A stretch of DNA of 64,000 nucleotides. Source: Acanthopleura granulata. Its lineage: Eukaryota > Mollusca > Polyplacophora > Chitonida > Chitonidae. A program made the position numbers and the translations under genes. Positions 13,960-26,802 of the stretch are shown piece after piece. The stretch spans positions 19,360,120 through 19,424,119 of the forward strand of contig JABBOT010000002.1 in NCBI GenBank assembly GCA_016165875.1, given 5' to 3'. How positions within the stretch are numbered: position 1 is the stretch's first letter; each line of letters starts with the position of its first letter. The notes beneath the pieces are model-generated. The model ran no database searches. It was not told the origin of the DNA and saw only the letters and a list, made by a program, of their open reading frames with translations.

Positions 13960-16900
13960 GACGCCATTTTGGAGTCCTATAATCATGGGCCGGTGTAACC
14001 CAGTACTCCAATATGGATGTCAAAAGTAGGTAGCCAACCGTTGTCTAATCGCGTAGCTATAACTTCTATATGGCAAAGCAAGAAACAAAACAATCTGTGT
14101 CAAATTACTCAATGACAAAAACGGAACTACCCACGCCATATTAATGTAAAAATCTCGTCATTCAGAGACGCAGTGACCCAGTAAGTCGTCGAAACAGACA
14201 TTCGTACACCAGTCGCCAAGCAAAATTCTGTATTCTGGGTCAATAATCTCAAGATTAGTTTCCAAAAACGACAAATAGCAGAAACCACCAAAGAACTGAA
14301 AAAAGTATTCATGAAAAGAGAAACAGCCAACAGTTTTAAATGATGACAACAAGTGTAATTCACAATACGGTCATGGTTATGGCAGTTGATGGCCAATAAA
14401 TACGCGAGCTCATGAATCAATTCAACCACAACACACGACTGCGCATGTTTATATGGACAAGGCTGAGTCTATATCGCATTACCTAATGGCCAGTGGACAG
14501 TCCTCTAACGGAACAGACAAAACGTTTCGAACGCAGTTGTAACATACATATGTTATATACTCTCTGCCGTTTGCTTGACATGCGGTTAGAAGTGTTCCTG
14601 CTTCTTGGCGTGATAAGGCTCATGAACTTGCGGGAAACCGACAGATCAATCAGAATTCAGTTAGGTCATTGTAACTTAATAACTTTATGCATTTAATCTG
14701 ATCTTGCTGTCGTAGGATGTAGAAGGTAACATCGTCACCATGCTTTACAAAGATATCTCCGATTTACTTAATACTGCCTCTGGAATGTGTGTGTGAACTC
14801 CTTCATAGGCTGGAAGTTCATATATGATTTAGAGTGCCAAAAAAAAAAAGATGAGCATAAGTTGGATTTTTATACCTTATAAGAGTTGTTTTGTTCAAAG
14901 GCGGATATTTTATTTTTGCATTTTGAACTAAGTTACACACTGAGAAAGTAATCATGAAAAATGCAGCGGAATCTCATTCAGCCATGACACCCGGCTACTC
15001 AGTGGACGTTCAGTGTGGATGTTGTTGACGTCTGGTGTCACAAATATGTTGTAGCTGTGCATTTCTTTTGGGATTAGTGTATTCGAAGGCGATATATGGT
15101 TTATCTATATGTGGTTTACGCTATGAGTTCTTAGCCACAATTAAGGTGTATATTTTGAAACAATGTGCTTGAATTGAGTTAGCAACAGCAATGAGGATTT
15201 CTTATAATGTAGACATATTTTTACATTGCCTTTTATCTTACAATGCGTGAAGTAATCCCCTGGAGAGACATTTACCACAGTGATATGTGCAAACGTATTA
15301 TCTGATTTAATTAGAGATATTTTGATACAGAAACGTCCATCAAAACTTTAATTGGAGTGGAGTAATTAGTATCATGGCTTAACATAACTCATCCCTGATG
15401 TGTGCGATAACAAATATACAAAAAAGATAAAAGGAAACATTTGAAGCGTGCCGCATTGGATGCTGTGGGGTCTCTTCTCGACCGCACATCGGTATCAACG
15501 CGGAGAGTTCGAGAAAACTCGAGATTTCAGTGCTCGGCTATTGATTAATGTTTGCTGTCGGATGAGATCATGGCAACCAGGCGTCGTTGTTATCTTGTAG
15601 AGAATGTAAGTGTACCACTCTCGTAGAGGAAAGACGATAAACAAATGCCTTGTTCAACTCTCAGACAGCGATAGACCTTACACAAGATCAAACAAAAAAC
15701 ACAAAGACGCTAGACTAAGTTCAATACTTATATTTGAACAAAATAGACAAATGGTACAACCGGCAATAATATATCAAACAATACAGATAATTATCAAAAA
15801 TATTTATAGTTTCTTACCAATGTTAGCGTCCCAAATCCGGATGGACTATTCCGGCCTCCAATGGCAAGGTCACAAAGTGCTGTGTACCGAAAAATGGAGT
15901 AAAAAATGACAAAACTCTCGAAAGGCGCTGTAAGCCAATATCTCCAAAATCCCACAAAAATCCTTCTAAGTAGACAAGAGCAAATATGACTCAAATGGAC
16001 TAAGTAAAACGACTGCTCTCAAAGTGGACGTAATTAAATGACTGCTAGCAAGTGGACATACCAAGCTTAACACTGCGAGCTTAACAACTTCGTGGCTCAT
16101 ATTTATACGCCAACGTAAAGAAAATTCTGAATGGTTCGTTCGTAAACATATTTACAATATGGGTGCATCTTTCCAAAATGTACGCTCAATGTTCAATGAC
16201 ACGAACTCATAAACACAGAAGCCTCGAGAATACGCTACTGAATTCCAGCGCAGGCTACCACGTATATAGAGAAAAAATGTAGGTCAGACACAGACCTGGT
16301 TAACCTGAAAAGAAATAGCATATCAAGAACATTAATAGCCTATTCCCAGATATGCTACATCCTGCTACCATTGTTAAAAGAAATTCTGGGAAATTCTGAA
16401 AGCTGGGAAGGGAAAGCATTTTAGAACGTCTGACACTTACTTGTTTTCTTCACAGCTAAATGCTTTGATGATGAAAAGAAGCTTATGGCTTTTTTTTCGC
16501 AATTTTTACGGAAAGTTTACGGAAAGAATATGTTTACTTTTGTTAATTTAAATAATAAACATTAAAGTCAACATATATTGCTATAACAACGGCAAGAAAA
16601 CAAAAAAAAAAAACAAAAAAACAAAAAAAACGAAACTCTGCCTATTTCTATTACACATTAAGGCGTCTTTGAATACATTTTACCATCCCGGTAGTCTGCT
16701 CCAATGAATGCCTTGTTGTTGTATACATACAGGAACTACCCCAGTCAATCGATGGACATGCGCGATGGGAATGTCACACCCAGGAGAGTGAGTGGTTTAC
16801 CGCGTTTCCAGAGGATAAAATAGTGTACAGTATCATTTAACACGGTGTTAGCTATATTCCTGTGCACTCATTGCCAAGTCACGTCAAAGGCTTAGGCTAA

Positions 16901-17066
16901 ACCTATGGTTGTTCCAGCAGACACACTTCTTCATACCAATTAACATTGGTCAGATAGAAAAAGGTAATAAATCTGTGAATCGAAAGAAAAGTTTTTAAGA
17001 AATATGGTATATATAATCGGTAGCATCTTTTCAGTGCATGCACTGAATGCGTATTTCTTAATGTAA
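13960..17066. other. unannotated stretch with A-rich run
   Basis: No gene recognised. An A-rich low-complexity run lies at 16596-16631. An 18-bp perfect palindrome built on 'cagtgcatgcactg' lies at 17030-17047, just before the next R1 copy. Other open frames, up to about 100 codons, look like chance. Confidence 0.45.
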
Positions 17067-17312
17067 AAGACTACAGCCTAGACAATAAAACCAGAGCAGC
17101 GACGACAGTGTGATAGTTGACAAATGGTAACCAGTGAAGTCCGGCCTCTTGTCAGTTTACCTCAGGTGGGATTTTACTCGGGCTACATAAGTCATTTTAA
17201 GTTTCAAGTAACAACTTATACCCCACCCTCACCCCCAGCATCACGACTTAAGCAGAATTAGGTAAAACCATACAGTGATGTTAATTGCAATTCTTAGACT
17301 TCACTGATCTTT
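17067..17312 (+). repeat. dispersed repeat family R1, copy C
   Basis: This copy best links the others. In order it contains 'aaagactacagcct', 'aaaaccagagcagcgacgac', 'gtgtgatagttgacaaatgg', 'gtccggcctcttgtcagttt', 'caagtaacaactta', a C-rich stretch at 17220-17237, 'gaattaggtaaaacca' and 'ttagacttcactgatc'. Copy B matches the left and right parts, copy D the left and middle, and copy A the left part. It may be a short non-autonomous element, but ends and target duplications are unclear. Confidence 0.65.
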
Positions 17313-17319
17313 TGAATTA

Positions 17320-19910
17320 CTGAAAGTGCTTCGTTGTCGTCACATTCCAAATACAATTGCACGAAAACACGTGTTAAAACCTGTCAGGAGAGAAATATCA
17401 AGAAAATTTCTGCCGTTAACGTCAAATTGCTTTACTCCTGCTTCAAATTCTGCGGAGGGACGGAAATGGAACAGTTATTGCCCATGTAATATGTATGCCC
17501 TCAACATGGGTGGCAGACACCGCTCTGGGTTGTAACTGTTATATATTAAACAAATGATCATAAATCTACGTCGTGCACAAAGACCTACATCAGATATACT
17601 GCCTGTATTAATGTCAGGCGGAGTGCGCAGATGTGATTGGATAAGGTCTTCAGACTACCTTTTGAATATCGTGTACAACCAGCCACCCATGCCCTTGTCT
17701 GCACGATATATCCAAACTCTATATATACAGGTCTTATGATATAGGCGCGTTTCGAAGCCCAAAGCTGCACATCTATGTTGCAATATTCACGGGACACCCT
17801 ATACAGCATTAGCAGACGAGACCGTGCAGTCTACGCTACGGATACCTGTATGCAGAGGAAACTAGTTGTTCATCCCTATAGTAAGTTAAGCGAAGTGTCT
17901 ACATCACTAGTTCAGGCCGTCAACCAATAAAACAACATCCAGATTCAAATTTCAAAAGACCAGTTAGATTTATAAACTTAGCACCACGATCTCTTAGGAT
18001 ATATAAAGATATAATTTTAATGATTATTATAGATTCCAATGTTCGATATACTAGGAATAACCACTTTGTTTGACTATTTACCGCACAAAAATTTGCTTTC
18101 TACATATATTTATACATTCTGATACTCTTTACTACATTGCTGATTTACTTGCATCCATAAAACGGTTCAGTTGGTTTAAAAGGCAAAAGTGCACAATTTG
18201 AACACCGATGTGATCTTGTGCATGCAACCATGCTTGACAGGGATTTTTTTTTTATGACTTAGCAAAGTTATTTTCCACGGAATTTCCTTCGCCCATTGAT
18301 GTTGCACATGTAGTTACATCTGCCAAACAACAGGACTCCTAAAAAAACTGCTTTTATCAGTTTCATAATCTCCTCATACAATCTGTTCGTGGGCCCAAAA
18401 TATCGATACTCTAAAAAAACATGCAAGGTCTCCAGAATTACAACAGTCAAGTCATAGGGTCGGGGAAACAGAGAAACACCGGTACCGATGATATTTCATG
18501 GTGCTTTTTGTTATATAATATTTTATTATTTTTTCATAAACACACCGACTTTTGCAATTATCTATAATTCCTTTTTCTAAGAAAATCGATGGATCAGCAT
18601 TCACTGTATAACTTTAAGCTTAAGTCCGCATATATACATACCACACTCATACGGATTAGGATCATATTTTGCAACACCGCTTTTGTAGACAATAATATTT
18701 CCGCTAAACATCTATAGAGGATACAGTAACAATACATTTTATATATACATTATATGCAATTAAGACTTTCATTTAATTACATCTGGGAGTATTTTCTATA
18801 TACATGGATGCACATGCAAACACCTCTTGTTTGGTTTTGTTTTATATGGCTTAATCTATGTATATCTGCTTTGTCTATAATTACCATGGGCATTTGACAC
18901 CAGACATTTTGTTCAAAAGGTGGGGGCGCGGAGTGATATATGGTCTGAAAAATGAAAATCCTCACCACGGGTCAAGTATAAAGCCTACGTAATTGTCTTG
19001 AGGTCATTCTTCTATAAACAAAGAAAAGCACAATTTTTCTCGCATTTAAATTAAACGATAAGGAAGTGTTAGAGACGGCATATGACTTTTCCCCCGCAGT
19101 AGACACTTGTCAGACACCATTTGGTTGAGAAGTTCATCGTCTCATTTGGGTTAAAGTCTGAAGCGACGCCCATGTTTAAGAACTTTGTGACATGGAAGCA
19201 TTAACCACTTGCCATCTGTTCGTATGTGTTCTCAGGCAGCTAGCCGCGTCAGAATCTTAATCTCACACGACACCTATTTTATGTCTCACTGATGCACAAA
19301 TATCTAAACTCAAACCAAACAGAAAGTTTAATCTGTGTATGACTAAACAGTGGATTTTGTCCTCGATGAAAGTGGTCACACGTGTTCAAAGCCTTATCTT
19401 TTACCAGGGTGAGTTTGTGCCAGTTTGTGACTAGATGTGGTGCGGTGTACCAAAATATGTAAACCAGAATCAGCGGTTGATTACCTCTCTCCCGGTGAAC
19501 ACATCTTGACGACCTGGTTAATTCACCCCAGTTTGTCAGCCATGTGGGGAACAGTCTGGTATCACAACCAGCATGTAAAACTGTTTTACTTTAAAGTACA
19601 CATCTGTAAATATGCTACAAATCATGTGCGGCAAAGTAAAATCTTCCTTTAAAAACTATACAAAATGTTAAATGTAAAACAAAAACCCGAGGAATATATG
19701 ATTATATAAATTGCACTTATCCACTTAAACATACACGTCTACGGTAACGAACGGCTTGTAAACCAGTAGCATTAACCAAATTTGAAATCGTCAATAGAAC
19801 TGTGCATGGCGTGGGCTACATACAGAGGATCGTCTAGAGCGAGGTTCTTTGTTAGAGTTTGCGGTAAATATACTGTTTTGAAATCTGTCTCCCTCAAGTG
19901 CATTCTTCTG
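17320..19910. other. unannotated stretch, no gene seen
   Basis: AT-rich sequence with only short, low-complexity open frames. No shared repeat or RNA gene seen. Confidence 0.45.
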
Positions 19911-19919
19911 CAGTCGTTG

Positions 19920-20060
19920 CCAGTCCAGGACGCGCGAGCTGACAGGTTGACGAGGGATTACGGTCGGGTGGCCAATCAGCTTGCAGGGAGAGCGCGTGCT
20001 CGGTCGTGTGGCGCGGCATCACGTGACGTCACGTGGTTAAACTTTTTGAACAGGCAGATG
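19920..20060. promoter_or_regulatory. candidate CpG-rich promoter or enhancer with CRE/E-box palindrome
   Basis: CpG-dense against its surroundings. It contains a CCAAT box in the context 'ggccaatcagc' (CCAAT at 19972-19976). About 45 bp further on is the perfect 16-bp palindrome CACGTGACGTCACGTG at 20020-20035, a CRE core (TGACGTCA) overlapped on both sides by CACGTG E-boxes. Such arrangements bind CREB/ATF and USF/MYC-type factors in animals. No transcript or coding exon could be assigned on either strand, so the target is unknown. It could also be a chance CpG-rich patch. Confidence 0.35.
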
Positions 20061-20064
20061 TTCC

Positions 20065-22277
20065 TAGGTTACAAATTGGACTTGTGAAGCCGAGCATAAC
20101 TTGACGAACTGGAGGTTCTTAATACCCCACTATATTAGCTCTGGGCGGAATTGTCTCCTAAGCGCAGCTGTCGACCAGTTGACAATATATCCCCTACATC
20201 GCGTGCCGCCTGTCATTCACCTCAGAAAGAAAGTAAACAGTTTTAAGCACAGTGCAACTTTAATATCACGGACTGAGCAGAGAGCTTAATGGTCACTTCA
20301 TATCAGGGGACATACATAAGACAGGGCCATATAATCCTACCTGTATTCTAGCGGGTCCCAGGCCCGGCCCCGTCACCCGAAATGCGGCGCGTGGCGCACC
20401 GTTAGATAGTTGACACAGGAATGTTACACTCTACCCCAAAAACCCGACCACCTGTGAGCCCACAGAGATTAAACAAAGTCTCAATACCCGTGCCAAACTT
20501 GGGCACCCATCAGGACGATGTCCTCAAATATTTAATTTCAGTTAAATCTGACAAATCCGTATTTTCATCCATCTGAATTTGAAAGTCAGTTTTCAGCACA
20601 CCATGCATGTCCATATAACCACAACGGCTGTGCACTTTTCGTCCAGCGCAAATATGTCAGTATGATCACGCCGAAAGAAAAGAAAACAAAAAAGAAAGAA
20701 ATAAATGCTTGAAGCACTCGGAATTCTAAACTTATGCTAAACTTCATAGTTAGTATGAAGTTTTAATATGTGCTCAACTAATGAGTGTATTTCCTCTTTG
20801 TAATGCGTCCTACATTGAACAATGGAGTGAACTTTCTCTCATTTTTTTTATCTGCCCTCGTTTGTTTTTGTCAGGGGTAAAGACATAACGAAACATCCCT
20901 GTACTTTACGCAAGTGTTTTACTGGCAAGACTTAGAAGCTGATATAGAAAGTGTAATAGAGACCTCGGCAGAGACCAGAGGACAACGAAAAACTTGAAGT
21001 TCTGAAAGTATAGGTTTGATGAGTGGCCAAGGCATCTGTGTTAATATTTGTCTCTCCCCGGGCTGCCCCCCCCCCCCACACAAACTAAACAATAGAAAAC
21101 TGAGATAGTATCGACATGCGCGATCTGAATAATAAATGAGCAAAGCTGTTGATAGAGTAGATATGGACTGTTGTCCATATCATGTATGAGATATAATTTA
21201 CTATGCTTTTAAAATAAAAGTTCCAGGTGAGGCGAGAAATTCTCAACAGTGAACTATGGTGTGAATTAGGCTGCTGCATATACTTGTGAGTTAACAGAGG
21301 CTTTAGTTCGCTTTCAGGTGTGTGCTACTTTTCATCGAATTTTCTTGAGAAAACAAAGTCGAAATCTTTATTGTATGATATAAAAGTTCCAAGCGTAAAT
21401 GATCCTACCATTTCATACGTTATGGTTTTTCGCCAGATATGCATGGCGTCGTTTCAGCGGTGCACTGCATAGGTGAGCGGCTTTAATAGATAGTTTATTC
21501 TCTCTAATATCCTCGGGTTAGAAGTTTGGCTAGGCTGGCGCGGAGGGGAAATTCATATCCCCCACCCTATGTGGAGATATGTTCATCCCAACCAGAGCTG
21601 AACACAGAGCGTGAGAAGGCAACATCTGCTGCCAGTAGACGTCGACGCCCATGAACAAAAGGGCAAGAAATAAAATAATGTCACTTTCTCATAGACTTGA
21701 GAATTACGAGGAAACTTCGATAGAAATCTCATTAAACGAACTCAGCACGCACAGAGAAACTAGGGCGCGAGCCGCGTGAGGCGTTACAGTGGACCACATA
21801 GTTTTATTTATTCTCCGGCAGAAGTAGCAATTATGGCAATTGCTAAATCCTCGAGATTAAAAACTCATATAATTCATCCTTGGACACAGACTGTTCATTT
21901 GGACGGAAATATTTAAAAGACGACAACATTATCTGTTATTACTTGTACATTGCAATGTTCTAAAAAATGAGTATATATTCGGAGCCACGTTGACGTATTT
22001 TTGAGTTAAACATATTATGATAAAACACGTCAAGTTTTTAGCTCCGGTTGAAGTATACAGCTCACGTGTCAGAATAGAGAAAGCACAACCACAATGATAT
22101 AATCTGCATGATAAGCATTTTTATTGTGACCATTGTTTATCCGCCATAAACATCAGTGCTAACTAAGATTGCACAATCAGTGCAAATAAGAAATAGTGCG
22201 CAACATTCACGTGTTTTAGCCTGCGATGATGAGTGAAATACAAGATAATATTTCTTCGTTATATATCGGTAATGCTA
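20065..22277. other. unannotated stretch with small low-complexity features
   Basis: No gene recognised. A run of 12 C lies at 21066-21077. A perfect 9-bp inverted repeat (gatatggac / gtccatatc, 4-nt loop) lies at 21160-21181. Confidence 0.45.
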
Positions 22278-22630
22278 TTATATGTGTCTCGGATTTGTAT
22301 GATCAGCTTTGTGTTTAGATGTCATCACACTAACTCTATGTCATGGACTTATATACGTACACATAGCTTTTTGTTAAGAAGTCTGGACACTGACTTTATG
22401 TCATAGATTTGTCTATGCAGTTTCGTGTTAAGATGTCACGACACTGACTGTGTATGTCACGGGCTTGTATATACGTATTTTTTTGTTTACATATCACGGC
22501 ATTGACTCTGCATGTGTAACGGACTTCTGTATATACTGCTTGTTAAGATGTCTGGACAATGACTGTCACCAGTTGGTATACGTGTATCTTGGTGTTTTGT
22601 CAGCGCACTGACCCTATACGCGCTGAGCTC
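22278..22630. repeat. degenerate minisatellite, ~56 bp unit, about 6 copies
   Basis: Repeat units start near 22311, 22371, 22425, 22483, 22540 and 22591, a spacing of 51-60 bp. The recurring core is 'tgttaagatgtc' then 'gacactgac', a variable 'tatgtca' part, and 'ggacttgtatatacg'. Units are strongly diverged, with several indels, so this is an old array. No open reading frame is maintained. Confidence 0.85.
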
Positions 22631-22941
22631 GAATACGCTGATGAGTTGGGGAATCGTCACTGGGGTCGTGTTCGTTCCTTTTACAACACAAAGTCAGTGA
22701 TATTTTTATGCATATAAATGTAGAAACGTTTTCAAAGCACATGACATAATGCAGAAGATCAATCATGCACTGGCCCAATACAGACTACCAGTACAATTAC
22801 TTTCCAGATATACCTGTACTTAAAATTAGATTGGTAAATTAATGATTCTTTCATTCGTTTGCACTCCACCCAAAAATGCCCAATATGGAACATACAAACC
22901 GAATTTCTTCACCTTTGGAAATACTTTGAGCACTTACGTCA

Positions 22942-23063
22942 TGTACATGGTCAGTTTGGGGTTTTACACTAAAACTTAAGCTCAGAGTTCTAGATGTATA
23001 ATCAGTTTGGAGTTTTGCACTCAAAGTGCTGGATGTATGATCAGTTTGGAGTTGTGTTCACCA
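22942..23063. repeat. short degenerate tandem repeat
   Basis: Three units share 'gtatgatcagtttggagttt' or close variants, at about 22942, 22995 and 23034. The first two continue 'cactaaa' / 'cactcaaa' and then a 'ctagat' / 'ctggat' ending. Spacing falls from about 53 to 39 bp because of a deletion in the second unit. Non-coding. Confidence 0.75.
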
Positions 23064-23420
23064 TTATGTTTGGTTAGCCCTATATATCGGTGAACATTTA
23101 ACTTTGTAACGGGCAGTATGCTTATGATATTGCCTTGACGCATGTATACCCACAAACATAGTCATAGTTTTTTTATCGGCACACGCTGAGTCTCGACTGG
23201 ACTTTATTACCTTTCTACACCTCACGCTTGGTGGGGTCGTTTGAAGTGGATTGCAAACTAGGATCCAACTAAACCTAGGCTGGCTGTAAATCACGGCTCA
23301 ACTCGAATTATATATTGCTCCACTTGTCAGCCTCGCGAGTGTCTGATAATATTAGATATTGAGAGCGAGCGACTGTGTTGTTTTTTGGGTGCAGATACCT
23401 ATCTGTGTATATAGTACTGT

Positions 23421-23450
23421 GGGTGGGGGGAGCGGGTCACGGGTGAGGGG
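23421..23450 (+). other. G-quadruplex motif
   Basis: Five runs of three or more G are separated by loops of 1, 3, 4 and 3 nt. The runs are at 23421-23423, 23425-23430, 23434-23436, 23441-23443 and 23447-23450. This satisfies the usual four-run, 1-7-nt-loop rule with one run to spare. It sits in otherwise unremarkable non-coding sequence, just before a G+C-richer patch at 23.58-23.66 kb. Confidence 0.8.
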
Positions 23451-23459
23451 TATTGTAGG

Positions 23460-25419
23460 CCTCGTTATACACCGTCCGGCTAAAATGGCGGGTGCGGTCC
23501 ATGAAGTTTTCTAAAGGTTGTATTTACTCAATGAGATGTAAAGAGTATTGGTGAGCTGGTAGTTTGCCATGTCTTCTGACGCGTAGCCTGTGTGACAGCA
23601 GACCTGGTGCAAGGGGAGGGCGCTTGGGAGGTAACGCGGAGCGCGCGTTTCACCTACCTGTCTGAAGAACATTAATTACCTACACAGGTAACCTCAAATA
23701 CCGGTGTTCGATTTCAAACCCCTCCTCAGATACACCTTTACATTCAAACCGGTTTTCTCTGACTTCAATGTATTAAATTGGTTTAATCCAAAAATCTTCT
23801 GTAACGCCGTATTTATCTTTTTTCTTTCCGAGCATGGGGTTATTTGTGGATTGCACAGAAATACTGTACAGTACAGTCTAATGTGGTTGTTGCAAGTCTC
23901 ACCTTGTAGTTACTGATACAATAAGGCACACACATATACCCTACACTCGCTTCCTTTTTTGGATCTGAGCTGCATCTCCTCGCAGCTAAATATGTTCCCA
24001 TGTTTCATCGTCATAAATAGGCAACTCAACTTTTCCTCAACTTTCGACGTGACTAATCTTCAGTCCATGGAGTGAAAGGGTCAAATGCCGGAATCAGTAT
24101 AGGAGCCCTTTAACAATATTTCGTAAAAATCATTTTCAAACGTATCTTAATTTTTTGCAGTGAGTATAACACCCTTGTGAACATATGTGCACAGAACGCT
24201 CCTAATCTCTGCCGAACTGTGTCAAAGTTGTCTGTCTAACCCCGCTTAATCCAGCGCTAGGGGCTGTGCATCAGCATTCATGGTTATTGCGTTAACATCG
24301 CGTTTCTATGAACAGTTGCATTCAAAGTGCGACTGATATACATATATTTGTACCCTGTTGGAAGTATTTACGGGCTATAGGCTAAGGGTTTGAAACTGAA
24401 TTGTATATTATACCTGCCTTCCTTGCATTATGTAAACCTTTTGGCCGCTTCTCCTTTACATGCTACCAGCATCATTTACTATTTATATACCTTACATATA
24501 CCTTTTCAAATTCCTTTGGGAACTGGTGTTTTATAGTTTGTTTTGCATGGATATGGGCCATCGACCTGGAATACCCCCTTCATTCTCTACACGTTATATG
24601 TAAGAATGTCGCTGTAGGCACTTAGATTACATAACATTTCCTTTAACTCAGTCATCTAATACCCTTCTTATCCAGGGAGGGTTAAGTCGTGGGAAATGAA
24701 TTTTCGAAGTTTTGTGCAAATTAACTTGGAGAAGAGTATCATTACATATAAAGTTTGTAATTGCTGAATAAATTCTCGTAAAGATATGGAATGAGTACAT
24801 CAACTAACGTGAAAAGAATATAGCTTGATTTATACTTTACGTAATTTGAGCTCGTTTGTTTTGTATATGCTCATGTATTTTATGTCTGTACTATGTCGAA
24901 CCTCGGGAAGCACCTTGTCTGAAACACGTGTACATGCGTGCGTACTACATAAGTGTTGTCCATCACACACTGACTGACAACATGACATTGCATTTAAGCC
25001 AGGGTATCTCATTACATATAGCCAAGAGAATAAATCTTAGAATATACTCCACCCGCGAGACTTGGCTCCTTAATGATATCTCTGCCGATCATAATGAAAA
25101 CAAACCTTTCGCCATAATTAAAGACCGGGTCAAAGATGAGCCGGTACAGCCTTGTGTGAACTACGCACTAAATTAGCCCACCTGTAATCAAGCAGCAAGG
25201 TGTATTGTTATTCCGCCGTAAACCCGAACCCAAAGCTAGAGCCTTAAGGTATGTGGCAGACAGCGATGGAATTGTCAACTCAATGGAAATGCCATAGTTA
25301 TTTTCTTTAAAAATGCGAGGTTGGCTTGGCAATAACCTGAAAGAGTCAATTAGGCTGTAGTGATTACTGATGATGTGACAAGCAGAGCAGAAATTTTGGG
25401 CCAGGACAATGGCGACCAG
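23460..25419. other. unannotated stretch, no gene seen
   Basis: The patch 23580-23710 is G+C-richer and contains 'cacctacctgtc' and 'cacaggtaacctc' around an 'attaattacc' homeodomain-like core. The rest is AT-rich. No coding exon or repeat family recognised. Confidence 0.4.
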
Positions 25420-25900
25420 GGGAGGGTTCTCATAAGAAACCAGCATTCTGGATGCATCCTGAAGGATGCGGCTATTGTCAGGACGGCGTGGGAAGATGAC
25501 AGGGATGAGGTAACACTGCTCCTGTCATAGCGGACTCCTAGCCGCGATCAGTTATCAAAACACATCTTTCGTCGTTATCATTGTGCGGATGCGAAGTTCT
25601 GGGGCAAGGCATCTTTGTGTTTGACTGGATCCCCGTGTTTAATTCATCCCAATAGTTCACTTAATCCGTGGGGATTACCTCAGTCCCAAAAGTCAGGTAT
25701 CGGGCCATTGTTCTGAAAATAACCGCGGCCAAGTCGGACTTTGCGGATCGAAGCTTTTCTTCCGCTTTCCCCTTCTATCTGTGATTATCGAGAGGTGTAG
25801 CAAACTCGGTCAGGGCGCGCCGGGTACCCGATACCATCCAGGATCTCTACCTGGTCGACTATCGCAAACATAACTCTCATCATCGCGTGCCATTGTTTGC
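25420..25900. promoter_or_regulatory. candidate distal cis-regulatory block (Sox/Otx-like sites)
   Basis: Raised G+C, no usable reading frame. Within about 250 bp it carries two K50-homeodomain (Otx/Bicoid-type) cores in opposite orientation, TAATCC at 25662-25667 and GGATTA at 25672-25677. It also has two SoxB-type CCATTGTT sites, at 25705-25712 and 25890-25897. Sox and Otx sites are typical of neural enhancers, which would fit a proneural gene 27 kb away. The link is an inference, and short motifs can arise by chance. Confidence 0.25.
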
Positions 25901-26545
25901 CCCTGTCCATGTTCTTTTCAGGTCCCATGAAAAGAGGCACGAGTTGGCCGCTGCACGACCCCAGGCCTTCTGGGCTGTCTTCAAAAGAAGGGTAGCCTTC
26001 AACTGCTATTCCGTCTTTTCAAAACTTAAACCCATGAGGATGTGCTGCCGGCATTGCAATGTTCCCCTTATATATTTTGATAAGCTGACGGTGCAGCCAT
26101 TGAACTTCTTCAAATCGGATTTTTACTTCCTGTGACCTGACCTTCTGGGACTGATGTTGTCGTGGATTGTCGCTGACCCTCTTCCAACTCTAGTACAGTC
26201 CGATCGTGAGGAGGAAAACTTGACCGGTCGTTCATGTCAAGCAAATTGAGATTCACTCATAGGTGAGAACTGGCACATAACTATACTTGGACGAAATAGC
26301 CGGATGTGGAGACATAGAAGGAAAATCCCGAAACCTGAATGAAAACTAAACACCTTATTTTTACTACGTGACTCCCATGAAGCCTAGCATCTAGCAGTTA
26401 TATACCCGAAGAGGCAAAGCATTTCTGCTTTGACATCACTCATGTAGTATAATGTGAAATTGTAAATAATTGAACTTGCATTGATGCACTGAATTAAAAC
26501 ATTGAATTGACTTGATTGATTATACCGGAGATATCGGGTCACTAG

Positions 26546-26802
26546 CTCACATGTTATGATTTATGATTTATTTATTTATTTGATTGGTGTTTTACGCCGT
26601 ATTCAGCAATGTTTCATATATACCACGGAGGCCAGCATTATGGTGGGAGGAAACCGGGCAGCCACGACCATCCGCAGGTTGCTGGCAGACCGTCCCACGT
26701 ACGGCCGGAGAGGAAGTCAGCACGAGCTGGACTTGAACCCATTGGTGGGAGGCTTTTGGATCATTGCACGGCGCCTCCACGGAGGCCCCCTCACATGTTA
26801 TG
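26546..26802 (-). mobile_element. tRNA-derived SINE with 13-bp target-site duplication
   Basis: Full-span SINE in minus orientation, about 231 bp (26559-26789). Read on the minus strand it has a tRNA-like head with an intact pol III B box (GGGTTCAAGTCC), a conserved central body and a 3' end 'gcgtaaaacaccaatcaaat' followed by an (aaat)n tail. Perfect 13-bp direct repeats 'ctcacatgttatg' flank it at 26546-26558 and 26790-26802, so the boundaries are firm. The A-box part of the head is missing and so is a piece of the body. It cannot now be transcribed from its own promoter. Confidence 0.92.
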
